Positions 11,226 to 22,735 of a stretch of DNA of 64,000 bases are shown piece by piece. The notes beneath the pieces were generated by a model that worked only from the letters and a program-made list of their open reading frames with translations, did no database searches and was not told the DNA's origin. This DNA comes from Galeopsis tetrahit (Eukaryota > Streptophyta > Magnoliopsida > Lamiales > Lamiaceae): the NCBI GenBank assembly GCA_963675135.1, contig OY776130.1, forward strand, positions 18,530,001-18,594,000, read 5' to 3'. Both the position numbers and the translations under genes were made by a program. Position 1 is the stretch's first letter. Each line of letters opens with the position of its first letter.

Positions 11226-12910
11226 TGTTGGGAATAAAATGAGAAGTGTTTTGATTTAATACCAAAACCCCCTGAGACATGCCAATAGAGTAAGTCTAAG
11301 TCAAGATGACCATGTTCTAAGAATGTTAGAACATGTAACATAAGCCTAGTTGAGAAGCTGACATGTTAGGAAGCTCTTAGATAAATAGATGCACAAGTTA
11401 AGGGGGAACACATGCTTTGAAGTCTATCAAGATCAAGTCCCCTCAAGGCTCAAGTTGAATGTGTCCCAAGTCTGCTGAACAAACAAGTATACTGATTAAG
11501 AGTAAATGGATTGTGGAACAACATATCTGAAGATCAGGCATGCTAAATGCATCATCTAGACACAACCTACTAAAGCATTCTTGCTCAGGAGGTTTGTCCA
11601 GAAGAATTGTCTCAGCACACTTATACAAGAACCATGTCAAGGTGATCCCAACCTTGCTGATATGGTCAAGGACACCTATTCTATGTCATGAATGCACAAG
11701 ATCTATTCTAAGGAAACATGGAAAGTGAAATAGCCAAGTCATCTGAAGAGCACAAGTCAACCTTGCTGATAAGCAAAGTCTACTAATAGTGATAAGAAGA
11801 GTTGTCCAAGTGATAAGGAATGTTGTCCTTATCTTAGAATCAATCATCAGAAGGAATGTCCATGTTTGATCAAGTGAATCTTGAAGTCAGACATTGGGAA
11901 GAGTGCTGCAGAATGAAGACAAAGTGATTACATCCGTTTATTTCCCAATTGAAGGACATGTCACTATCAAGAATATGTCTTCCATTTTGAATAGCTCAAG
12001 GAAGACATTTATGGACATTTGAGACTGCCTCTCCAACGGGCAAATCCTCAAATTTGTCTATAAATACAGAAGTGTGAAGACCTTTGAAAGTATCCAACAT
12101 TCAACTGACCTCAACTATCCTACAAGCTCACAAGTGCTTTCAAGCTTTCAAAGAGACTATCTTAGTCTTCAAACACTTCATCTAAGCTGAACCTCATTGT
12201 ATATCCATACAAAGCTTAGAGAGATATCCAATCCTTATACACTGATCTTCATTGTAAAGGATATCTCATTAGTTGGAACCTTACTCCAACCCTTATACCT
12301 TTCAAAGAGAGAAAGTTAGAAGGTTGTAGTAGTAGAAGTGTAAGGAGTTAATTGTTGAGAGAAGAACAATTAATTCTGAGTTGAGAAGAGGGTACTAGGT
12401 CTCTAGACATCCTAGGGATCAATTCACCAAGGAGTGGTGTTCTTGATCAAGTGCACCTTGGCACTATAAAACAAGTTAATTCCAAGAGTGAAGGAATTAT
12501 CCTGTTAAATCAGGGAAAGTGGATGTAGGAGCTTGAGTCTCTGAACCACTATAAACTCTTGTGTTGATTTACTTTCAAGTATTTACATTCATTCAACACA
12601 GCACACTAAACTGAACTTTCAAAGAACTTATACTTAAGACTGTGCAAAACACATTTGGACAAGTTCCCTGAAACTGGATATTTGATAAGGGCCAACCACT
12701 AATTCCGCCCTTATAACTCACTTAGATAGTCATTCAACTAAGTACTCAATAGTACTTAGTAGGTTGGTTATCTTTAAGAAGTTATACATCTCAGCAGAGT
12801 TGTCCAGGACAACCTTGCTGGAGTCATACTTGGTTAAGTTTGAAAATATTTTCATACAAGTGTATTCCCCCCCCCCCATACACTTGTTATATACTCCTTT
12901 CAGGACCAAC
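11226..12910 (+). mobile_element. 3' LTR of element A
   Basis: It runs from TGTTGGGAATAAAATG to CAGGACCAAC; the final A of CCAACA is lacking or mutated at the junction with element B. It is single-copy for the segment duplicated in the 5' LTR. It holds TATAAATA at 12059-12066 and the hairpin at 12856-12887, here with a 12-nt loop. Confidence 0.92.
12856..12887 (+). other. Hairpin with C-run loop (A, 3' LTR)
   Basis: The stem arms are 12856-12865 and 12878-12887, a perfect 10-bp match. The loop is T plus eleven C, longer than in the 5' LTR. Confidence 0.72.
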
Positions 12911-13770
12911 GCATTAATATAAGAGTTTATGAACTCAGTGCCTTTATCAGATCTGATCTTGATGATATTAAGGCTTTTCTCATTAGACAGTCTCTTCATT
13001 AGCTCAGGGAGTTTGACTTATGTTTCCTTCTTATTAAGGAGAAATACTACCCAAGTAAATCTAGAGAAGTCATCTACTACAACCAATGTATACTTTCTTC
13101 TATTTATACTAGCAGGGGTAATTGGTCCAAACAAGTTCATATGTAATAATTGAAGTACCCTGTTAGTAGAGATGGCTGGTTTGCCTTTAAAATAAGCTTT
13201 TATCTGTTTTCCTTCTTGACATAGTTTACACACATGCTCTTCTATGAAAACTTCATTAGGCAGTCCTTTCACTAAAGTATTTCTTGCTAATGTGTTCATA
13301 GATTTAAAGTTCAGGTGGTTTAACCTCTTAAGCCATAACCAACTCTTCTCATTTGAGCTTTTAGCAATGACGTATGTAGTATCAGTGGAAAGGTTCCAGT
13401 CAACAAAGTATACATTCCCTTTTCTGATTCCAGTTAGTAGAGTTTGTTGAGTTGTTTTATCTTTGATTAAGCAGTTATTACTTGAAAACTCAACATTATA
13501 TCCTTTATCACAGAACTGACTTATGTTTAACAAGTTGTACTTGAGACCAGCCACATATGATACATTAGTTACCTTAACATTACCAATGTTTAAGGTACCA
13601 TAACCTTTTGTAGTGGTTTGTGAACCCTCTCCAAATGTGACATTAGGACCTTCTTGTTCAGTGAAGTCAGTGAGGAGTGTTTTGTTTCTAGTCATGTGCC
13701 TTGAACATCCACTGTCCAAGTACCATGCTGTCTTTTTGCTCAAGCTCCTCCTCTTCTTGTGGTCCTTTGG
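12911..13770 (-). pseudogene. pol: Protease to mid-integrase of B, truncated
   Basis: From right to left the frame has the protease motif AWYLDSGCSRHMTRN (DSG active site), GAG-pre-integrase (LWLKRLNHLNFKSM), the zinc-binding end CKLCQEGKQ and the integrase core VVVDDFSRFTWVV. A frameshift near 13020 separates this from IKIRSDKGTEFINSYIN. The truncation at 12911 removes the catalytic Glu and everything after it. It is about 85% similar by eye to the same region of A. Confidence 0.86.
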
Positions 13771-13776
13771 TACCTG

Positions 13777-15313
13777 TAAAGATCAAGCTTTAGGTACCCT
13801 TTGAATTTTGGGTCTTGAGAGGTTAGTTGTATCTTTAGGAACCCAAACTTTCCTAATAACTCTGATTGATTCAAGGTGGCTAAGTTGTTTTCCTCTTCCA
13901 TCAACATACACAGTTTTTCCCTTAAATGCCTTTGGGAAAGAATGTGTAAAAGTGTGTACCCTGTATGTATCATGAGAGTTGACATTTATCCTGAACTAAT
14001 GAGACTTTTGTGCAGCTTGATGAAATCTTTGAGGATGGGCATTAAGAAGACCATTACCCTTGGGCATGTAGGGTTTTGGATGTCTCATTTTATTGTGCCT
14101 ATCAGGAGAGTTGGCCTTAAGTCTGTTCAATTGAGGTTGCCTCATGAGAGTTGGCCTAGGCTGAACATACTTTGGATAACCTCTCTAAAACTTGTTCAGA
14201 TGAGTTGCCCTTCCACTGGGTCTACTCTGCTGAACACCATTTCTCTTGTAATCAGAGACTTTGGTCATTTCCTTAGGTATGGGCCTTATTCTCTGGATTA
14301 CTTGAGTGGGCACATTAATCATTTTGCCCTTTCCTTTGTTCAGTGGCTGAAGTAATTCATTTTCATCTCGTTGTGCCACTGATTTAACAAAGATTCTCTC
14401 AGTGTTACTTGTTGAAGCAACATTAATACAAGGTGAAGATTTGAATGAATCATATCCAAGTCTACTCTTTTGAGACATAGGTCTTTGGAAGCTTTGAATT
14501 TCCTCTATTGCCTTAGAGGATTTATTCATTGCAGACATCTTATTTTTCAGGCTCTCTTCACTTAATTTAAGAACATCATATTCATGAGAGAGATTTTCAA
14601 ATTTAGCTTGTAGAATTTTAAACTCAAAATATTTTCTTCTGTTGAGATCAAACTCATAAGCTTTGAGTTCTGAGAAGACATGTTGCATGGGCATGGTAGA
14701 GAGATACTTGGTGTTTTGCATCATCACAGAGTATACATCCCACTTTGGAGTAAGACTTCTTAGAATTTTGAGTGCCACCTCTCTTTTGGATTAGACCTTG
14801 CCCAATGAGTTTATGTCATTCAATATATCTGTGAATCTACCAGCAAATGTATCAATGGACTCATTTGACTCCATTGTGAACTGTTCATATTCTCCTTGAT
14901 TTTGTTTGTACCCTCACACATTTCTGCAAGAGTATCCTATATTTATTTGGCTGTTGTGCAGTGGTAGACTCTCCTCATTACAACATCTGGAATGGTCTGA
15001 TAGAGAGTATTCATTGCCAGATAATTGAGGTTGTGCCTCCTTCTCTCTTCTGCAGTGAAGTCATCTTCATCTTTAGGGAATTCTTACCTTGGATCAGCTT
15101 TTTGTGCAGCTGTCACCTTAGTATTTGGCTTTGTGAAGGTGAAAAGTCCCTTAGTGATGACTCTCAGCATCTCATCCTGATCTTCCAGAAGTCATAGTTC
15201 TCAATTGAGAACATAGGTAGCTTATGATGAGATATATGGTTGACTGAGTTTGGAGCCATGTTGTTGATGGTCTCCACAGCATCTCCAGGCATAACATTGT
15301 TGTTAGGAGCCAT
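13777..15313 (-). pseudogene. gag: gag of element B, degraded and internally deleted
   Basis: The ATG at 15313 opens the copia gag leader. The UBN2-like domain follows but is interrupted by stops and shifts between about 14780 and 15240. After the SELKAYEFDLNRRK codons near 14640 the sequence jumps directly to the later coiled coil (FEFKILQAKFENLSHEYD-like). The basic linker and the CCHC knuckle are therefore deleted. The basic tail reaches 13985 and then the RVPK-like end near 13780. Without the zinc knuckle this Gag would not package RNA normally. Confidence 0.82.
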
Positions 15314-15440
15314 ACTAGCAAATGTATATAGTTAAGCACAGAGTATGAATGAAGGTTTTCAGAAAGATCAGTTCAGTAACCACACTAAAATTTGGTTTTG
15401 AAAAACAAAATGGATTTTCAGAAGCAATTGTCTTTGAACC

Positions 15441-15455
15441 CCTGCTCTGATACCA
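15441..15455 (-). other. Primer binding site of B (initiator tRNA-Met)
   Basis: On the minus strand it reads TGGTATCAGAGCAGG, 2 bp from the LTR end at 15458. Confidence 0.88.
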
Positions 15456-15457
15456 CT

Positions 15458-17164
15458 TGTTAGTCCTGAAAGGGGTATGACACAAGTGTATGGGGGGGGG
15501 GGGGGAATGCACTTGTGTATGAAAATTCTTTTCTTTTAAAACAATCAGGCTGTTACGAGACTTGTCTAGACAACTACTTTGAGTATATATAACTTTGTTC
15601 AGATAATTAAACTAATGAGAACTATGAAGTAATCAGTTGAATAAATATCTAAGTAAGTTATACGTGTGGAATTATGGTTGGCCCTTTATATTTAAACTCC
15701 TTTTAATTCTGAAAACTTCCTTAACACTTAAACAGTTATCTTTGGGACTTGTCCCAAATCTGTTTTGCACAGTTTGTGATGTATGTCTTTTGAAAGATCA
15801 TTTTGTGTGCAGTGTATGAATGTGTTACTTGTATGAAATGACTTGAAAGTAAATAACACAAGAGTTTATAGTGGTTCAGAGACTCAAGCTCCTACATCCA
15901 CTTCCCTGATTTAACATGATAATTCCTTCACTTGGAATTAGCTTATTTTATAATGCCAAGGTGCACTGATAAATCACACTACTCCTTAGTGCCTTGATCC
16001 CTAGGAATTCTGAGTCCTAGTACTCACTCAACTCTTGAACTAAACTATTTTTCTCTTGACAGTTCTAGTTCTCACACTTCTACAACAACTATTCTAACTT
16101 TCCTTGAAAGGTTTAAGGATGGAGGTTGGTTCCAACTAGTTTGAGATATCCTTTACAATGAAGTACTGTATAAGGATAGGATATCTCTCTAAGCTTTGAA
16201 TGATTTAAAGTTAGTTCAGCTTAGTTAGCAATTGGAAGTGTATGGAAACTTAAGAATGATGTATTCTCTTTGAGAGCTAAAAGGCTTGTTGGCTTTGAAT
16301 GCTTATACTTTCCACCCCTTGAATGGTTTCCATACTCCAGTATTTATAGAACAAAATGAGGTTATGTCCGTTGAAGAGACACCCTCAAATTGTCTATATT
16401 TGTCTTCCTTAGACTTTGCATCTTGAGGACAGATTCCTTGAAAGTGACATGTCTTTGTTTTGGGAAGTAAACGGCTTAGAGCTTCTTGTATTGACTTAAT
16501 GAACTCTTCTCAATGTCTGACTTATAGATTCAACAATCAAACATTAGACATTCATCCTGATCATTGATCCATGATTAAGGACAACATTCCTTATCATCAG
16601 GACTGCTTTGTGCTCAAGCTTATCTCATCAGCTGACTTGGCTTATCAGCAGTGTTGGCTAGCTTCTTCAGCTGAGTTGGCTTCCCATCTTCACTGATCAA
16701 TCTTGGAGCAACTTCTAAGTGTATATCACTTCTATGAGTGAAGTTGACCTAATCAGCACAGTTGTCTCTTGAGTTAGACTGGATTTTAACACTTGTGATT
16801 TAGTGTGCTGATCATCTCTTCTGATTACAATAGAGTTCTTGTCAGTAGGTTTGGTCCATTTGATGTGATTTTCTAACATTGGCCTTTCAGAAGGGTTGAC
16901 TCTTCTGATCCTACTCTGCTGATTCTGCTATCACCATAGTTGAACTCTTCTGATCTTTTGTTGTTAGCATGGTTGAAGTCTTCTGATTCTGAGCCTTGAG
17001 GAACTATATTCTTGTAATCTTCATCTAATCTTCTATAAACTGCCTAATATGTCAATTGTTCAACTAGTCTGATCTATATGTTCCAAAATTCTGGAAACAT
17101 ACTGGTGTAATTTGACTTATCTTACACGGCATGTCTTAGGGGGTTTGGGTATTTTAATCAAAAT
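15458..17164 (-). mobile_element. 5' LTR of element B
   Basis: The inner end reads TGTTAGTCCTGAAAGG on the plus strand, next to the PBS. The outer end stops at AATCAAAAT (17156-17164), short of the canonical terminus. A G-run hairpin (15482-15491 with 15507-15516) and a reverse-strand TATAAATAC near 16339 are present. No gene is seen inside. Confidence 0.85.
15482..15516 (-). other. Hairpin with homopolymer loop (B LTR)
   Basis: The arms acaagtgtat and atgcacttgt (one G-T type mismatch) flank a G-run of 14 on this strand. It is homologous to the hairpins in A, C and D. Confidence 0.68.
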
Positions 17165-17356
17165 CTTGGCCAATTTGTTGTCCAAGCCCTTCTTCTTCAA
17201 CCTTTGAGGGTATGGGAGAGGCACTACATTCTTGCCTTTGTCTTGTGGAGGGATTGCCTCCTCACTCTTCTTCTCCTCTTCTTTCTCTTCTTCCCTCACT
17301 ATCTCTTCTTGCCTTTCTTTCTCTTGTCCTTCTTCTTTGTCAACATCCTCGGGTGC
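17165..17356 (-). pseudogene. gag: E1 gag, downstream fragment
   Basis: This holds the acidic Glu/Lys-rich stretch (EEEKEEEKKSEEAIPPQ) and the motif VVPLPYPQRLKKKGLDNK, which matches E2's gag near 21430-21480. It continues the frame interrupted by E2; the GGTGC at 17352-17356 is one half of E2's target duplication. It ends where the LTR of B begins. Confidence 0.85.
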
Positions 17357-18837
17357 GGATTCACGTATTATGCAACACTAAAATATACGACCGCAAGTAT
17401 ACGACGTCTATCGTAGCGTGATAAGTACGAGGTCAATCCCACGAGAAGGTGTAGTGATAAAAGTGAAGTTTGTCGATTTTAGTTCTAAATAGACGTGATC
17501 GATTAAGTGAAAATGGTGAATTACCCTAAGATTGTCTACCAATTGTCACGAATAAACAATAAAGAGTAATGTAAAATCGATCAAATAACATGCAAATCAA
17601 GAAACCGAGATGGAAAACGAATGAAACTCAAGTATGAGAAAGTAGGTCCTAAAGCACATGCAATACTAATGAATCCATCTATGATTAACTATCTACTTAA
17701 GTGGTGTTCATGCTTTGTCTATAAGATTGATCACATAATAATGAATTAAAAGTTTCTTCAAACCAAGTAATCCAAAGGAAATATCACACAACTTAGTATC
17801 TCTACCTAAATTGCACAATAGAACCCAATCAAGCTCCTAGGATCATCACACATCTTCCTAATCATTGATCATCTTTCAATCTCACAATAAAATTAGGTTA
17901 AATGCTTGCAATCAATTAATTAAAATAGATTTCTCAACCTAATTCAATTAACTAAGATTAACATATCACCATTGTACACTAATGACATGCTTTGCAATGA
18001 AAATCAAGCATCCAAATAGAATTAAGCCACACAAACACCAAATAAGCAAAACATTAATTCATAAACTTCAACAAGAGTATTTACAAGGCTCTAGAACCAA
18101 AAGTGTTCTAGCCAATCAACAACATAATCCAACTACAAATAAAACTAAGGTAAAAGCAATAAAAAGTGAAAGGAAAAGAAAGCTTATTAGACTATTGTAT
18201 GGTGAGGAATCAAATTCCAAAACTAATGGTGGCCTCCTTGCTTGATTTTATGAAGAATTGAAGAAGTAGATGATGAAAACCTCCAAATGTGTGTGATTGT
18301 GTGTAGAACTTCTTGAGAAAGGGGTAAGATGGTTTTGAATTTAAGAATGGAGGTATTTATAGTGTTGGGGTAGGGTTTGCTCGGCCGGGTGGAAAAGTGG
18401 CCCGGCCGGGTGGGAGTGTTGGATAATAGTTGCAAAAACAGGGGGTGAGTGGCCCGGCCGGGCCAAACCTTCGTAAATTAGTGAAAATCTGGATTTTGCC
18501 GCCCGGCCGGGCCAATACTTCGTATTGACTCCTTCGCTTTCGTCCTCCAACTTCGTCCCTCCGTAACTTGAGCTTCCGACCTCCGATCGACTCGATTATT
18601 TTTGCTATTCCACTCCATATTTCGAGCCGGGTCCAATGGTTCACTCCTCTTTCCGATCCAATAAATTGTGGTAGGTGTTTTGCTCCCAAATTTCATCGTT
18701 TTACCTACAAAATCGACAAAACACTACCTTTCTCTTATTTCGACCAAAACAATGATAATTAACCCATAAATCAATGGAATTAACATCAAAATGAGCTTCA
18801 CGTGTGCATCTAAAGTGTGTAAATTCCACCTGAATCA
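17357..18837 (-). mobile_element. 3' LTR of E2
   Basis: On the plus strand it runs from GGATTCACG (TGATTCACG in the partner, so the first base is changed) to CTGAATCA. It carries a minus-strand TATAAATA at 18354-18361 and GGCC-centred palindromes at about 18375-18512. It is 1,481 bp against 1,568 bp in the partner; the difference lies mostly in the palindrome region. Confidence 0.88.
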
Positions 18838-18850
18838 AACCCCCCCAAAC
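18838..18850 (-). other. Polypurine tract of E2
   Basis: On the minus strand the purine run GTTTGGGGGGGTT ends exactly at the 3' LTR. Confidence 0.85.
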
Positions 18851-20487
18851 TTAAAATGTTGTTTGTCCTCAAACAACTAAGTACTTAAAGCCATTAGGGT
18901 GGAATGATCACAATGGAATATTCAATGCAAATCACACATGCAAAGTAAAGTGTAGTGATATCTCTTTCTCAAAGTGCTTTCTCAATGAAGATCATAGGCT
19001 CATTATTGCAATTCACACTCATAGATCAAGGAATGCACAAACACATAACACATTGTGAATGAGAAACATAATCCAAATGCTCAAGTCCTCTACTCACATG
19101 ATAAAATGTTTCTCTCAAACACACAAACAAATTGAGGATATTAATGCAATCATCAATCAAGTTATGCTATGCAATCACCATATGCTTGCCCACATTCTAC
19201 TTTCTACAACACTCAAATGTTCAACAATGTGATCAATAGGGCTTAATCAAGGATGTAACACTGGCTCTTTGTTCAAGGTAGGATGAATTTGGGAATTGTG
19301 ACTCTTCTAGTGGAGGACAAAGTTTGTTGTTTTACAATTTGTGCTTTCACCTTCAAAATTTACAAACTCCATCCTCACTTTTCATTTTCTTTTCTTTTAC
19401 AAGCATTCATCACCTCATCTTTTTGAACCATTTTTCTTTTCAAGCTTTTGGGGCTCTTTGTCCCTCTTTTCTTTTCCTTTGATTTTCTTTTCATCTTTTC
19501 TCCTTTTCTTTCAACTTTTCCAATTTCTCCTTTCACCAAAGATGTTCAAGCACATGTTTATCCACTTTATCTTTTATCCCCCACTAGATGTTGGTGTCAA
19601 AGGCTCAAAAAGGCTAAGTGGTTAACATTGTAGTTTGCCAAGAAAATGAGGAATTAGGCTCAAAGGGGCTAACTACGGAAGATTACTTCGATTTTAGGAA
19701 ATTTTGGCTAAGTGACTCTTTAGAACAAGATGGCCTATATCATATCACAAAGTTTCACACAATCATGCTTTCAAACAAGAACTTGGGCAAGTTCTAGGAT
19801 CACTAGCAATAACATAATCCACTCTTCAAATGAACTAAACCGGATTACATGTTCGATTTAGGGCTCAATTCTTACCGGTTTATTCAATAGGACTCTCACA
19901 TTCATCAAATGTCCCAAAACAACAACACATCATACATTCATGCCATCAAAGATTACAAATATGAACACAACATGATACTACTGCCCATCACCAATCATGC
20001 ATACATTCAAAGCAAATAGACATCACCACAACTACTCAACTATGGATTCCAATGATTATCCATGTTCACATTTCACCATAAGTCCACTACCCAACAATTG
20101 ATCAAAACCAACTCAAACAATATAAGCATATGAGAGCTAAGTGTGCGCCGGTGCAAAATGTAACACAAGTAGAATGACGAACCGGTGCAAGGGTAACAAC
20201 TAATAGAAAAAAAAAAAAAACTCCCCTAAACTTAGAATTTTACTATGTAAAAATTCTATGTTTGGGGCTACAAGTTGTTACCTCCCTCCTTGCACATCCA
20301 ATGCTCTTCAAAGATCACCATTGCACCACTTGCTCCCTCTTTCCAAAGTTGGCTTTGCTTCTTCTTCATTCTCCAAGATATGATATCCGCAATGCTCCTC
20401 ATCCATACCTACAAAGAAACTAAGCTATCAAAACTACTAAAATAATAAAACCTTGGGTTGCCGGACGGTTCTTCCTTGAGGGGAATA
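18851..20487. other. E2 interior without coding capacity
   Basis: About 1.6 kb between the protease region and the PPT. It holds a pyrimidine-rich tract (19340-19560), a 13-A run (20208-20220) and the phrase 'tttgaggacaaac' (reverse strand) typical of the untranslated 3' part of Athila/Tat elements. Frames here are short and low in complexity. RT and integrase would be expected here and are absent. Confidence 0.75.
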
Positions 20488-21339
20488 TCAAGTTACCCCC
20501 TTGTCATCCTTGTTCTTGACCTTCTTTGCCCAACCAACTTTCTTAAATCCATGGAAACACCCACTCGCTAGCCCATCCGGCTCTTCAATAATATCATAGG
20601 AAGTTGATGCCTCATTTAACCCCAAGCTTGCACAAGTGGCCTTTTTTGATTTGGGGGACTTGGCCTTCTTGCCCGTCTTCAAATCACTTTGTTCCACTTT
20701 GGAGTCTTCTTTCACAAAATTGATCTTGAGCTCTTCTTCCATCTTCTCTTTCATGGATATGGGATGGTGATCTCTCTTGGGGTTCCCATACTCTCCATCC
20801 TCCTCACCATAGACTTTGATGGCTCTATAAATTTTGAACAAGACTTTCTCATTGTTCACTTGAAGCTCTAACTCTCCTTTTCTCACATCAATGATGGCCC
20901 CTCCGGTTGCCAAAAACGGCCTTCCCAATATCAACGGGATGTACTTATCCTCCTCCATATCCAAAACTACAAAGTCCACCGGAAAGATAAATTTGTCGAC
21001 TTTGACCAATACATCCTCTACTATTTACAAGGGGTATGTCATTGATCTATCCGCTAATTGAAGGCTCATAGTAGTCGGTGTAAGCTTTCCCAAACCAAGA
21101 GACTTGAAGATGGATAGAGGCATAAGATTTATACTTGCTCCCAAATCACATAAAGCTCTAAACGTACCTTCATCTCCAATGACACATGGCAAAGTGAAGG
21201 ATCTGGGGTCCCTAAGCTTTGGAGGTAGCTTAGCTTGGATTATGGAGCTACACTCTTCGGTTAAGTGCACCATCTCATACTCTACCATTTTCCTCTTGTT
21301 TGACATAATTTCCTTCAAGAACTTGGAATAGTGGGGCAT
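20488..21339 (-). pseudogene. Protease region of E2
   Basis: The first part (21339-21025) holds the retropepsin-like segment TLPCVIGDEGTFRALCDLGASINLMP, with DLGA in place of the usual DTGA, as is typical of Athila. One TAA stop at about 21022 separates it from the second part in the same frame (KVDKFIFPVDFVVLDMEED, then IPLILGRPFLAT), the second half of the protease fold. The frame ends at 20488 and never reaches a reverse transcriptase. A one-base shift near 21340 separates it from gag. Confidence 0.82.
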
Positions 21340-22556
21340 TTGTTCAAGAGCTTCGACAAATGGGATATTGATGTGGATTTCTTAAACATATCCACAAACT
21401 TAGAAAATTTGCTATCTAAGCCCTTCTTCTTTAACCTTTGAGGATATGGGAGAGGTACTACATTCTTGCCTTTGTTTTGTGGAGGGATTGCCTCCTCACT
21501 CTTCTTTTCCCCTTCTTTCTCTTCTTCCTCTTTTTGCTTCTCTTTCACTTGGCCATCTCTTTTGTCAACACCTTCGGGTGCTATTACCACTTTCCGGGTT
21601 TGCCTTCTCTCGGATGGCCATTGGTTTCCGTTTTTTGCCATCTCCTCTAAGAGCATATAACCCTCATTCGTTGTCTTTCCCAACAAAGACCCTCCACCAG
21701 CCGAAGCGTCTACCATCCCTCTTGTACGATGATCCATCCCGTTATAGAAATAACAAATGATTTGATCCCTTGAAAACCCGTGTTGAGGACAACTTCTTAT
21801 GAGCTCCTTAAAGCGCTCCCATGCCTCGGTCAATGATTCATCCTCATCTTTTCGAAATGAAGATATTTCCCCCCGTATTTGAATAGTTTTGCTTGGGGGA
21901 AAATACTTCATTAAGAAAGCATCCACCAAATCACTCCAATTCTCTATCGTCCTTAGATCAAGAGACATGTACCATTGTTTTGCACGATCACGGAGTGAGA
22001 AGGGGAACAATTGGAGACGAATGTAGTCTTGAGGGACTCGGTTTATCTTCACCGTCCCACTTATCTCTAAGAATTGAGATAAATGTAGGTTGGGGTCTTC
22101 TTTTGACAACCCTCCGAATTGGTTGTTTTGGACCATCATGATCAATGCCGGTTTGAGCTCAAAGTTATGAGCGTCTACGGGCTCCCTACCCACTCCTCCG
22201 TACGGCCTTTGAATAGGTCGAAAGTGATCCCTCAAAACCCTTTGATTCCCATGTTCCTCATCCTCTCTTGGCCTTCCATCTCTTTCAACACCAACATTTT
22301 CTCCAACTCCCTGGTGAAAGTTGTCCCTTAACACTCTTTGAGGTCGCTTACCTCCATTCCCATTTGGTTCATCAACTCCGTCGACCCCTTGATTCTCCAC
22401 TTCCTCCTCCACCTCTTCCACGATTGGATTCTCTCTTCTATTCATGGCTTCTAACTCAATTCTTCTCCTTTCGGCGTTCCTTCTTCGAAAATTGGCTTCG
22501 ATCTCCGGGTCTAAAGGTAACACTTCTTGTTGGTTCCTCCTAGATCGTGTGATAAT
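21340..22556 (-). pseudogene. gag: gag of E2
   Basis: About 400 codons. The start codon used in E1 (ATG at 25808) is ATT here (about 22550). An Arg/Glu-rich leader (RRNAERRRIELEAMNRR) precedes the Retrotrans_gag domain, with LFPFSLRDRAKQWYMSLDLR, AFLMKYFPPSKT and SCPQHGFSRDQIICYFYNGM. The later part matches the E1 fragment at 17165. Compared with E1, about 620 bp between RRQTRKV and VIAPEGV is deleted. Confidence 0.85.
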
Positions 22557-22709
22557 AAGCCATGTCTATCAAAAGTTCAAACGAGAGTGAGAATTGCAAG
22601 CAAAATCAAGATAACAAACACAAATATTTTTTGGTATTTTTGAGAATAATGAAAGCAAATAAAGTGTCTAGACTAAAACTCTATCGACCTACACTCTAGA
22701 ACTACAAAA

Positions 22710-22729
22710 CCTCCCCGGCAGCGGCGCCA
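22710..22729 (-). other. Primer binding site of E2 (tRNA-Asp)
   Basis: On the minus strand it reads TGGCGCCGCTGCCGGGGAGG, which closely matches the complement of the plant tRNA-Asp(GTC) 3' end used by Athila elements. It lies 6 bp from the LTR. Confidence 0.85.
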
Positions 22730-22735
22730 TAAACT

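Larger units (their letters stand above)
1..12910 (+). mobile_element. Element A: SIRE-type Ty1-copia retrotransposon (5' edge outside window)
   Basis: In order the element has a 5' LTR, an initiator-Met PBS, gag with a CCHC knuckle, protease, integrase, reverse transcriptase, RNase H, an extra reading frame, a PPT and a 3' LTR. The copia order (integrase before RT), the long coiled-coil Gag and the extra frame after pol point to the SIRE lineage. About 92 bp of the 5' LTR lie before the window, judged from the 3' LTR. Frameshifts, deletions and stops in gag, pol and the extra frame make it defective. The 3' end sits inside element B's integrase, so A probably inserted into B; the target duplication cannot be checked because the left flank is missing. 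Confidence 0.92.
12911..17164 (-). mobile_element. Element B: SIRE-type copia retrotransposon, 5' part only
   Basis: Reading right to left: a 5' LTR (17164-15458), PBS, gag, protease and the first part of integrase. The integrase stops abruptly at 12911, just after the codons for FINSYIN, where A's 3' LTR end abuts it. The rest of pol should lie left of the window if A inserted into B. The LTR's outer end (about the last 15-20 bp, including TGTTGGGAATA) is missing at the junction with E1. Confidence 0.88.
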
